A DNA stretch of 64,000 nucleotides, taken from Thamnaconus septentrionalis (lineage: Eukaryota > Chordata > Actinopteri > Tetraodontiformes > Monacanthidae). How positions within the stretch are numbered: the stretch's first letter is position 1; every line of letters starts with the position of its first letter. This document shows, in pieces, positions 48,601 to 58,980 of the stretch. A program made the position numbers and the translations under genes. The notes under the pieces were generated by a model. That model was not told where the DNA came from. It was given only the letters and a program-made list of their open reading frames with translations, and ran no database searches. Location of the stretch: NCBI GenBank assembly GCA_009823395.1, contig CM020518.1, positions 17,176,501-17,240,500 of the forward strand, given 5' to 3'.

Positions 48601-51600
48601 CCTTTGAAGCAAAGGGAACTAAAAAGAAAAAAGGACAGAGCTCTGCAGAGTATATCTAGGTACATATGGAACAAAAAATTGTGTCAAACAAAAAGGAAAA
48701 TCAAAATGAATGCATTTGAAAATGAATTGATAGCAATGAAATTGCCGTCTCCTGTCTAAAGGAAGCCAGCTGAGTTTATCCAGTGTTATGCAGTCATGTT
48801 AGAACAGGACAACCTAAAAATGAACCGGCAGGAGCCTGTTTTCTCCAGAGGTGTTTTGTGTACTAATGTGACTAATGCGTTGACAGGACCTGGTGGAGAA
48901 GGTGGTGGTGCTGCGGCGCGCTGTGGAGCAGACCAAGCAGTCGGGCCCCGCCGCCATCGGCATCCTGCTGGCCGAGAAGATGAGCCAGTACGCCAACCTG
49001 CTGGCGTCCCAGGGCAGCCTGTCCACGGCCATCAGCTACCTGCCTGACAACACCAACCAGGTGGGGAAGCAAACTCCTCAATGCACTCCACTGTTACCAG
49101 CCTTTTGCAGGTTTAAAAATCCTATCATTATGTAGCTCAGGAGGTAGAGCGGGTTGTCCAATGACCGAAAGGTTGGCAGTTCAAATCCCACTCCATCCCA
49201 GTCTGTTGAAGTGTCCTTGGGCAAGACACTTAACCCTAAAATTGCTCCCAATGGGGCTGGCAGCGCCTTGCATGGCAGCAGCCACCCATTGGTGTGTGAG
49301 TGTGTGAGTGAATGGGTGAATGAGAGGCCATTGTAAAGCGCTTTGGGGTACCATTTTAAATCCTATTAAATATATAACGTCTTAATGTGCACCAGGGACT
49401 CTTTTTCAGAAATTAATATCCTGAGTTTCTTTGCAGCACAAACTGCTGCAGTATTTAAATTGCTGCGACTTGCTGCAGATTTGAGCCTTCCTAAAAGCAG
49501 GTGGAAAGGAATCTTGTAAAATCACTGAAAGTTTTGGAAAAGTCGTGATATTTGACCGTGCCTCTTACGAACTAGCAGAATCTGTTTGTTGTTCTACTCT
49601 AATGTAGGCTATGCGCTGGCCTTAGTTTAGTATCGGCTTTTTATTACACTGAAGACCAAAAAAAAACTACTATGGGGTCATTGGCAAAGGGTTCAGGTCT
49701 TTTTAGTATGAAAATTCTGTATTTACAGGTTGCAGGTAAGGTCATGGAAAAGTTTTGAGATATTGTCAGTGAAAATGAGTAGGAACCCTGTAAATGCCAC
49801 ATGGCGTTGCAGCTGTGGCTTAGCTCGCTAATTAAAACAGGCTGCAGTATCACACTCATCTCGTTTTATTTATTTTTAACAAAAAGTAAGATACTAAACT
49901 AAGGTAACACTTAACATAGCATAACGCAACGTAGCATAACATTGCGTAACGTAGCGTAAGCTAACATAACATAGCATAACGCAACGTAGCATAACATTGC
50001 GTAACGTAGCGTAAGCTAACATAACATTTGGTAACATAACGTAGCGTAACGTAGCATAACATTGCATAATGTACCGTAACGTAGTACAGCGGCACACGTA
50101 ACATAATGTAATGCAGTACAGCACACGTAACATAATGTAACATAGTACAGCACACGTAACGTAACATAGTACAGCATAGGTAACGTAACGTAGTACATGT
50201 AACGTAACGTAGCACACTCGAGGTCCACATGAAGGCAGCGATGGATCATTTCATCCTTCTTACCTGACCTCGGTTCGTGACCCTCCTTTTGCAGGTCGCC
50301 ATCCAGCAACTTTGCGAGCGTCTCGGCCGGGCTCTGGGCCAGCAGCAGGCGCCGACCCCGGTGACCTCAGTGACCCCCGCCGCCCCGGCGCAAGCCCAGC
50401 AGCACAGAACTCAGCCTCAGCCGGCCGCCCACACTCAGCCTGTGGCGCGACATCCGTTCATTCCCGTCCAGCCCGCCATGGTGCCTCAGCCCGCAGCTGC
50501 AGCTCCACCAGCGCCTGCCGCCTCAGTGCCAGCTCAGCCGCCGCTGTACTACCAACCCGTAGGTCCCTCCGCCTTCACGTTGTTTACACATGCAGGGTTT
50601 TTTTTTGTTTTTTTTTGTTTTCTTCTCGTTCATACACCGCAATAATTATAAAAAAAATTTTTAAACCTATTTTAAAAGGAAAACGTGCAAGTCATCAGCA
50701 GGGGGCGCCAGGATTTACACTGCTCTAGCTTTAAGGGGTTCAGTCAACTTGGGGGACAGACTGGGGCTTTTGCTGCAGGTCACACTCTAACCACATGGTG
50801 GTGCTGTCATGTCTTAGTCACTCCATTAGTGTGATATTCCATTCCCACTGGGGTTTAAATCACATGTTGATCTCTAAATGAACACGAAGCGTCAACACTC
50901 GCTGCTTTATTTGCGTGAGTGCAAAAAAAAAACCCTTGTCGTCCCTCGACAGTTCTGGCTCGACTGTGCTTGTGTCATTTGAACCCTGGCGTCATGTTTG
51001 GTTGTGGCGTTGCTACACGTTGTGGTTCCTCCCTCCCTCCACCTGTCGCCCCCTCCCCCCTTCCTCCCCCTCCCTGCCAATGATCACCGGTGCGCGCCAT
51101 GTGTCTCTGTTGTGCTTCAGGTGGGGGCCGCCTCCACTGTCACCTCCTGGAGTAATCAAACTCCCACTGCCCTCCCCACTCTCCCTCCTCCTCCTCTTCA
51201 AGTAGGGAGCGCCCCAGACCACCAGGTACTACCAACGCCCACTGCGCCCTTACACTCATGTCCTCTGCTGCTTCTGCTGATGCTTTCGCCCAACTCCCCT
51301 GGTTTTTCTCCTCCCTGCATTTCATTTTATGCAATAATCCCCACTGCAGAAAGAGGGCAGCGTTAATTAAAGGCTACGAAAACTTTTAAGGCTTGGCATT
51401 GACAAAAGTGAATATGCAAATATGTGCATATTTACATATTCAAATAGTTGGAGGATTCTCCTGTATTGTTTCTGCTCAAATGCTTCTAAAGTTGCTCAAG
51501 CTTTGAGTGTTACTGTATTTATACTTTGCTCCTTTAAAGAAGAAGAAGAAGAAGAAGCTTTACTGTCATTGTACAGAATACAACGAAATTTTGCTTGGCA

Positions 51601-54600
51601 GCATCTCTCGGATATCGGCATGTTGCATTCACAATCAGGTTACATTCACTGTCAGGTAATTTAAAGCGGCAACAAAAAAATAAAGGGTAAATAAATTAAG
51701 TGTTTACATAAAAAAAGTTAAATAAATACATAGCAAATAGTCCCATATTGTGCAAGATTCTCTGTAGCGACGCTTTCTAACAATAAAATGTGTCCGCAGC
51801 CTGTCAATGACTGCTGGGTACCTGCCCTTCATGATGTCACAGAGGGCTGATTGCTCATTGATACCCCCCAGCCAGACACTGACTATATTCCTCTCTCTGA
51901 GACAATGCAGGAGGCTAAACTCTTTTTTTCAGGGGCCTTTAAAATGCGGATTTCTTGATCAAGGGTAAATCTGGAAGATGGATTTAATACGGGACCTCAT
52001 CCGTCCACTTTTCTGTTTAGTGCTCTATTCAAAAGGAGTAAATCAAGCATTATAAACACTCAAGCCCAACTGTGCAACTCGGCACAAGACTCCTCCCACC
52101 GTCCTGTCGCCGTCCACTGTGAGCACCAGCAGGCTTGCTGGCCCTCCAGCTGGAGATGAGTTTAGCGAGGGAGGAACCTGCAGCCCTGTCGCACCCACTC
52201 TTCATTGCTCTGTGTGTCTTTCTGTCGCTCCACAATCTTCCCATTCACATCAAATCCAGAACTGAAGTGTGTAAATGAACCCAGGTGATGACCCAGGTGA
52301 AAACACGTCCCCCTTCTAAACGTGTCTCCGCAGGTGGAGCCTTCAAAGCCCCTCTACGGGATGCCGCCCTCCGGCTCTGCCGCTGCGCCCCCGCCCTCCT
52401 CCACCCCTGCGTACATGTTCTCCCATCAGTACCAGCGTGAGTGTTTCGCACGTGCACGCGTCTGTCTGAAAATCTTCCCGCAGCTTGGAAAAATATTTGA
52501 AGCTGGAGTCTCCGAAAAATCAAAGGCTCAGGCATTGAGTCATTTATTTTTGCCCTTATAACAGAAACACATGATTATTTTAGATGTTCTCTTCGTACCT
52601 TGATGTGTTTCAGTGGCACCTTCGGTCTTCCTTAGGTCACCCAGGTGGTGTCACATGACGCGTTTATATCAACTGGTATCACAGAGGTGTGACCCACCTG
52701 ATTTTGACAGGTCATGTCAAGGTACGAAGGTGACATCTGAAATATTAATGTGGCTGTTGTCAAAGACAAATGCTAATAATTGTATATATGTTATGAAGAC
52801 ACAATGAACCACATTCAGTTATTTATGTTTTTGCTGTTTTTGTGAAGCATCTCACCGACTGCAAGAATGATCCAGTCCATTTGGTTTAGTTCTTCGTTTG
52901 GAATGTGTGCTAGGTTGCAGCTTGCTGGAGGTAGAGTCGGGGTGTAGTTTGTGTGTTGCTCATTTGATATGTAGGCAGACATAGTGTTGTAGTCAAGACC
53001 ACGCCAACTGAGACCAAGACATTATCAAGACTACAGAGTAACAAGATTGAGACAAGACCAAAACTTTATATATCAAAGAAAAATAACAACAAAACAAAAA
53101 AAAATGGCCAGTATGTTTTTTTTTAAATTCAAGTGTGCTTCTAAATCTAATAGTAACTTCTCTTTTCAGCAATGTATGTTTTAGTAATTTTCTTAAACAT
53201 TTTTCTGCTTGGCCAACTATTTTGAACCATTTTTTAAAAAAACAACTTTGCTTCATAAAATTAAAAAATAAATAAACTGAGTAATAATAAACTAGTAATA
53301 AACTAGGAATAAGGGGATGCGTCACTCTGGGTGTCACAAACAGAGCGTAAACGGCAGCAGCTGGATTCTTTTCCGTTATTATCATGTCATTGCAGTGTTG
53401 GCTGAGTCTGGACTTGTCTTGTTCAAAAATCCCGAGTTTGCCAGATTCCAAGATTGAGACAAGACCAAGTGAGAATGCCTCCAAGATGAGGCCGAGACTG
53501 GAGTACTACCACATTAGGCAGACAGCAAAACCTGATTGAAACATTAGTGGACCGGCCCACTTGCGTGTCCTTCAGCCATGCAATAACTTCAGTTTTATTT
53601 TGGACGAAAAACAATCAAATCCACGAGAGCGAACAGATGCTGTCAAACAGTTAAACCAAAGAGTTGTAACCCAGTCTTGTTGTGTTGTGCTTCCTGGACA
53701 TGAGCAGTTTGCATTCATTCTTCTCACTGGGTCACATCTTGGACAGTGTTGCGTTCATGCTCACCAACTCTCGCATGCACCATCTTCTTAACTCAGTAGA
53801 GAAACACTTTGTCCCATTGCATGACTCGCTTGTCCACTAACCTGTTGGCCTCCGTGTTCTTCTGTGTGACCCCCAGCCTACCCCCAGGTCAGCCAGTACC
53901 CGCCTGGAGCTGGGGGCGTTTCTATCTATCAGCCTCTTCAGTACTCCTCCCTCTCCTCCTCCGCCGCCCCTCCTCATCCTCATCCTCATTCTCATCCCCC
54001 TGCTGCCGAGCCCCCCGGCTTCCTCTCGCAGTACACTCAGCCCGTCCCCTCTCAGCCGACGCCTCCGGCCTATCCCGGGCAGCCTCCCGCCGGCCAGTGC
54101 CTGTCCTCCTCTCCTCCCTCACATGCTCCCTTCTTTCCCACTCCTTCCTCCTCCTCCTCCTACTCCTCGTCCTACTCCGCGCCGCCGTCGTCCGGAGCCT
54201 CTTTTCAGCATGGCGGTCCAGGATCTCCTGTGTCGTACATGCCTCCTCCACCTCCACCGTGTGGAGTCTCAGGTACACAGCATGGCTCTGAGCCCTGGCC
54301 GACCCCGGCCTGTCGGAGAACAGGTCTGCATGCCTCTCTGATCAACCCCCCTCTTCCTCACAAACCGAAACCTCTCCGGTTTTCACTTCCTCTTTATTTT
54401 TTTGAACTTCCATTAATTGCAGCAACAAGTTCAAAAGTATCAGCAGGTCACTGCAGGGTGTTTCTAATAGCCCAGGCAAATCAATAAAACAAAAACCGAT
54501 GAATGTTCCTCATCAGACTCTATTAATTACATTGCAATTGAAAGCAATAAAAATGTGATTTTAACCCTGGTTTGAACGTTACAATGGTGTTTTCAGAAAC

Positions 54601-57325
54601 AAATTTGCATGGCTTGGGTTGCTCCAGGGGCTGATCAGCCGCTTTATGGTCTTTCATGGAGAAATTTTTCGATGTTGCAATCAATTTCACAATCAGCAGT
54701 GTGGTGATGAACACATGTCTCCGTTGATTTGAAGGCCTTCAGTGCTGAATAATTTGGGAAAATACTTCTGAAAATGATTTTATTTTAAAACACTGGACGC
54801 AAAGAACAAATTTGAAAATACAATACATCTCATCACCGTCACCAGGTGTTTGGTCTGCAGGAAGCAGCTCTGGCAGTTATAGATAACATGAGGGTCACAT
54901 GACAGCCCAGTGTATGAGCCAGAGATAGATTTGTTCTGTACGCCCAGTGTTTTCAAATAAAATCCTACCTGGATAAATGAATCTCCACAGACGCCATTTG
55001 GGAAATACACTGTGTTTATGTTTTTGATATTGGTATATAAACAACCTAAATTTTCCCACTTATGAATCACAAGTAGCCAATATTTCCATTGGAGACATAT
55101 TGCCTTTTCCAAGACTTTGCTGTGTGTGGCTAAGCTAACAGCTACGACATTCACAAATCAAATCAGTCATTTAAATTCAACGCGGTGCATTCTGCTTGTT
55201 CCTAGGTAAAGTGAATGATTGTGTTGTTGTTGGTGTTGTTTTTTCCCACGTAGGGCCTCAGAACGGCTGGAACGACCCTCCAGCCCTAAGCAGAGCGTCA
55301 AAGAAGAAGGCAGGTTTGATAGAAAGCCGTGATTTCTGATGTTTTCTTTTTCATTAAAATATCCTAACAAGTGTTGATTAGTGGCAATTGGATTCAGCAC
55401 TTTTAACAACCAAAGCGGTGTAGTTCCTCAAAGTAACCCGCGGCTCGCCGTCATCCAGCAGGTTCCAGGGAGCTACACCCCTCCCGCCCCCATAACTGCC
55501 CCCATCATGTCTCCCCTGGGCGGCGACCCTCAGGCGCAGCCGGTGCCGTCTGGGGGCCCCCAGGCTGGGGCCCAGGGGCCCCACGGTGCCCAGGTTCCCT
55601 ACTCGGGCATGCAGCAGCAGTTCTCGCCTCCAGCCATGAACCCAGCCGTGCCCAAGACCAGCATGGAGGGGCCGCCAGGTGCGCCCACCGGGGACGTCAT
55701 TCAGGTATTTTGCCTGCAGCTGCACCCACATCAGTCATCCCTCAGTGGAGAAATCACTCCCTGTTCTCTGCTGCAATCCTCTTGTTTCCCGTTGAAACGC
55801 GGCCGTACGTGTTTGCACTCGTGCGTCTCGGGTATTTACAGCCATGTCCATAAATATTGCAACCATCTTCACTTCCTGATTGTTCTTGGGGCATTTTCCC
55901 TTCAGTTTTGTCTTCAGCAAGTGAAATGCATGCTCAATCAGATTCAGGTCAGGTGATTGACTTGGCCATTGCATAGCATTCCACTTCTTTGCCTTAAAAA
56001 AACTATTTGGTTGCTTTCACAGTGTGCTTCGGGTCATTGTCCCTCTGCACTGTGAATCGCTGTCCAATGAGTTCTGAAGCATTTGACTGAATATGAGCAG
56101 GGAATATTGCCTGAAATACTTCAGAATTCATCCTGCTGCTTTTTTTTTTTTTTTTAAATACACTAAATTTAAAGCTGAACGTCTGCAGTTTCATTTCAAA
56201 TCCATTGTTGTGGTGTTTAGAGCCAAAAAGATGAGAATTGTGTCGATGTCCCACTATTTACGGACCTGCCTGTAGCTGATTTCCCATTAACCGTCTCAGC
56301 CTCTGCAGGCCATCCCCACTGAGAAGATCACCAAGAAGCCCATCCCGGACGAGCACCTGGTCCTGAAGACCACGTTCGAGGCCCTCATCCAGAAGTGCCT
56401 GGCTGTCGCCACCGACCCAGTGAGTCGCTCAGGCGGAGGCGGAGCAATTTTCCCGAATTTTGTCTCCGCCGGTGGATGAGCTGCAAGCGCTGACGCCTTG
56501 TGTTCCCTCCGCAGCAAACCAAGAGGAAACTGGACGATGCCAACAAGCGTCTGGAGGCGCTCTACGACAAACTCAGAGAGCAGACGGTGAGTGCACCGTG
56601 GCTGCGCTTAAAGGGACAGCACGCGGAAAGTAAAGTCTGTGCATCACTGCCTTGGTTGCAACTTTTATGTGGTCCAGCCTGCAAAATATACATATTTCAG
56701 TGCAAAAAGAACGAACGGCTAGAAGGCAGAACATTTTATGGAGGTGTTAAACTGTCAACTGTTCTGTTGAAAGTACTTGCAAATCCAGGTGCAATCAATG
56801 AAGCGTGTTGGGTCGAAGTTCCACTTCGCTTTTATCTGTGAAACTTTTTTTTGGCTTGTTTTGTTCCTCTTTTAATGCGAATATGCCTCCTGCAACCACT
56901 GATGTTGTCATAGATGTTGTCACAAACAACAAAGGTATTTGCGGCCTTAGTGATATCACAAAAGAGCTAACCGTTCAAAAGTAATGATGGCCTTCTCAAA
57001 TCTCCTGGGAGTTTGCGTTTCTGTAGATTATCGTTGAATTGTTTTGGGTTTTTAAAAAAAAAAATGACATACGACCTTCAGTTCGTTTCCGACTCTCCTC
57101 TTCTGAGTCCCGCTGTTAAAATCCACCCGCTGTCGTGCTCTGCAGCTCTCCCCCGCCATTGTCGGAGGACTCCACAACATAGCCAGGAGCATCGAGAGCA
57201 GATCCTACACCGAGGCCCTCAACATCCACACCCACATCGTCAGCAACAGCAACTTCAGCGAGACTTCGGCCTTCATGCCCGTCCTCAAGGTGGTGCTGAC
57301 GCAAGCCAACAAACTGGGCGTCTGA
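42601..57325 (+). CDS. sec31a: COPII outer-coat protein SEC31A, 27 coding exons
   Basis: Scaffold of the COPII cage that forms ER-to-Golgi vesicles with SEC13. Exons: 42601-42679, 42988-43111, 43194-43392, 43492-43587, 43811-43951, 44048-44190, 44422-44521, 44627-44788, 45053-45205, 45305-45535, 45638-45712, 46006-46047, 46156-46410, 47152-47275, 47378-47556, 47653-47779, 47853-47998, 48887-49060, 50295-50558, 51121-51225, 52334-52436, 53877-54272, 55254-55313, 55382-55704, 56309-56419, 56515-56586 and 57146-57325. Phases close to give about 1387 aa (human 1220). It starts [18 protein letters not shown]. The seven-blade WD40 N-terminal domain reaches about residue 340. A Glu-rich linker precedes an alpha-solenoid ([20 protein letters not shown]) that builds the cage edge. 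A Pro/Gln-rich region with NGWNDPPAL binds SEC23. A conserved helical tail ends [15 protein letters not shown] and the enoph1 neighbour favour A over SEC31B. The 55313/55382 junction is the least certain. Confidence 0.95.
45748..45920 (+). repeat. interspersed fish repeat fragment
   Basis: Begins CAGAATCAGAATCAGCTTTA, a phrase common in teleost introns and thought to derive from retroelement ends, and runs into an A-rich tail. It lies in a sec31a intron. Confidence 0.5.
46425..46960 (+). repeat. interspersed fish repeat, family uncertain
   Basis: AACCAGGAAAGGTCCCATTG followed by AGTCCTGGCTAAGAC is a phrase recurrent in teleost genomes. It contains no coding frame. It occupies a 740-bp sec31a intron and shares its opening layout with the repeat at 48165-48790. 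Confidence 0.45.
48165..48790 (+). repeat. interspersed fish repeat, family uncertain
   Basis: TTTATTGAGATTGGATAAAC, CCTCGAGATGCACC and TTTTCAAGGCGGTCC follow the pattern of a common fish element. The later part (CTTGGGCCATAAAATCC) has the same layout as the copy near 46.7 kb. It fills most of an 888-bp sec31a intron. Confidence 0.45.
49131..49372 (+). mobile_element. tRNA-derived SINE
   Basis: The head carries pol III promoter boxes: an A box (TAGCTCAGGAGGTAGAGCGG) and a B box (GCAGTTCAAATCCC). The body GTGTCCTTGGGCAAGACACT and the tail TTGTAAAGCGCTTTGGGGTA are typical of teleost tRNA-SINEs with a LINE2-like end. It lies in a sec31a intron in the sense orientation. It would not fold as a functional tRNA. 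Confidence 0.85.
49910..50215. repeat. minisatellite, about 10-bp TAACGTAGCA-type unit
   Basis: Some 30 degenerate copies of units such as GTAACGTAGC and ATAACATAGC, with a higher-order 60-bp duplication at the left. The antisense open frames here (Tyr/Leu/Cys-rich) are products of the repeat. Confidence 0.9.
51536..51960 (+). repeat. retroelement-derived repeat fragment
   Basis: An (AGA)n run followed by CTTTACTGTCATTGTACAGA and ATACAACGAAATTTTGCTTG matches a phrase I know from fish retroelement ends, then about 350 bp of non-coding body. It lies in a sec31a intron. Confidence 0.45.
52985..53515. repeat. candidate interspersed repeat with AGACAAGACC motifs
   Basis: GTCAAGACC/GAGACAAGACCAAG motifs recur at both ends, and the outer ends read TGTAGTCAAG and, reversed, TGGTAGTACTCC. 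This resembles a repeat common in fish genomes. The limits are approximate and no target duplication was found. Confidence 0.4.
55837..56274 (-). mobile_element. internally deleted Tc1/mariner-like element
   Basis: The ends read TACAGCCATGTCCATAAATA and, reversed, TACAGGCAGGTCCGTAAATA, a good Tc1-type inverted repeat with TA at its edge. On the minus strand, pieces of a Tc1-family transposase remain: [13 protein letters not shown] near 56010 and [15 protein letters not shown] near 55960, with frame changes between. At 438 bp it cannot be autonomous. It lies in the sec31a intron between the exons at 55382-55704 and 56309-56419. Confidence 0.85.
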
Positions 57326-58980
57326 TTTCGCTTCTCCATTAAAAATAAAATGAATTTAAAAACCCGTTCGCCAAAGCTCCTCCAAGACACAAGACGGTGG
57401 GACGGAGGAGACCGACGCGGTCGGGGCCTAGGGTTGCCACCCGTCCCGTTTTTCCCAGAATTGTTCTCTTTTTTTCACCACCTGTCCCGGGAAAAATAAA
57501 ATCTCTCCCGGGACACAATTTGTCTCGGTTTTTTTTAGGGAAAATGACAAAACCTCATTTGATTTCCGTCTGTGGTCTAGATAGGGTTGCCAACCCTCCC
57601 GTAAAATACGCGATTGTCCCGTATTTGGCAACTAAAAAACCTGTCCCGTAATGAACTGATACGGGACGCACTTCACTTTGTCCCGTATATTTCGGGGACG
57701 CCCCCTCCCCCGCCCCCGTCGTCGACAGACTTGAGAGATCTCCCGGATTTGAAACTCTAGGAGGTGGCAACCCTATCGGGGCCTCAGGCTCATTTCACAG
57801 AAAGCTGCAGATGTTTTTTGTTTTTGTTTTTGTTTTTTAAATCATGCTAACAGTCTTATTTGTGCCATTCTCTCTCTTTCTCTCTCTTGTTTCACGTTGT
57901 TTTGTCGTCGTTTGAACTCACATCTCCAACTCGAGCCACGCCGCTCGGCTCAGTGGCGAGAGGAAATCCTCATCCCTCCGCCAGGGGGCGCAGGAGTTTT
58001 ACTTTAAGCGCCGCTGTATCTGCAGCAGGTCTCGATCGACGTCAGATTTCCATTTAAAAAAGTGGCAGGAGATTCAGGAATTCGAAGGGCTTTTCTATTT
58101 ACTAGTGTTCAGATAATCATTGTGAATGTCGTCAACATGAAATATAAAGCCATTCTAAATCGCCTCGACAATAATAGCAGCAGCATATAGGCATGTTTTT
58201 AGCTCACACAAGCAGCGACGTAGAGCGAAGAGGATCTCGCTGCTCTGTCTTCATATTCTCAATACACGTGCACACTACAAACATGGTCAGATACGTTCCG
58301 ATATTTTATTTTATTTTACACAGAAAGTCAATTTAAATGCAAATAATCTGTTGCAGTTGATTAAATAAACGGGACATTGAATAGAGGAGTCGCTTTAGGA
58401 TTTGAATGCCAGATGGAAGTCACTTTGTTTTGCTAGTTCTCTAAAACCCTTCCCACGCTTGGGCTGTCTAACTTTCACCACTGGTGTCACGACACTAAAA
58501 CATTGGACCAACATTGTTGTTGCTAGGAACGAAGCCAAAGCGGTGCTGTCCCATTTTTTGTTGTTGTTGGTTGTTTTTTTTTGTTTTTTTTTGTTTTCAT
58601 TTCACTTTACTTGTTTTTATGTCTGTTGCAGTGTTAAACGTGAGTCTTGAGGCAAGAGTTTAAAAAAAAAAAAAAGGATTTTGAAAAGAGGAAAAAATTT
58701 GCTTTTAAGGAATTTTAAGGAATGCATGCACAGAAACAAAAGAAAGAAAACGCGCTAGCGGTCTTCCATGATGGCATTCGAGGTTTCTAATCTGCTTTTT
58801 AATCAGACCTCGCAGAGGAACTGGAGGAAGACTTGTACTTGATTTCCCCCCCCCCAACTACAAGAAGGGCCGTCGTATCCTCGCTTTATGTTGTTGACAA
58901 AGGAAAACAAGTCTTTGTTTTTGATTGACGACATGCAATATTTTCAATAAATAGTATTTATTTACAATGTCCTTTTTCCA
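57326..58980 (+). other. sec31a: sec31a 3' UTR (probable)
   Basis: Two polyadenylation signals are visible: AATAAA at 57344-57349, only 18 bases after the stop, and AATAAA at 58946-58951. Use of the second gives a UTR of about 1.6 kb that contains the hAT element at 57429-57775. No coding exon is seen. Confidence 0.5.
57429..57775. mobile_element. hAT-type element with 8-bp target duplication
   Basis: TAGGGTTGCCACC at the left and its exact complement GGTGGCAACCCTA at the right enclose 347 bp, flanked by TCGGGGCC on both sides (57421-57428 and 57776-57783). A second left-end copy (TAGGGTTGCCAACC) starts at 57582, so the element is composite or nested. The interior repeats TCCCGTA-type motifs and has no coding capacity. 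Confidence 0.92.

Noticed and set aside
49131..49205. tRNA gene
   Set aside because: A and B boxes are present but the sequence cannot form a complete cloverleaf and runs into a SINE body and tail.
49894..50309. Overlapping Tyr/Leu/Cys-rich minus-strand frames
   Set aside because: They translate the minisatellite and differ only by frame; no independent gene.
53922..54278. 118-codon minus-strand frame
   Set aside because: Antisense shadow of the Ser/Pro-rich sec31a exon 53877-54272. Its Arg/Glu richness follows from TCC/CCT codons on the other strand.
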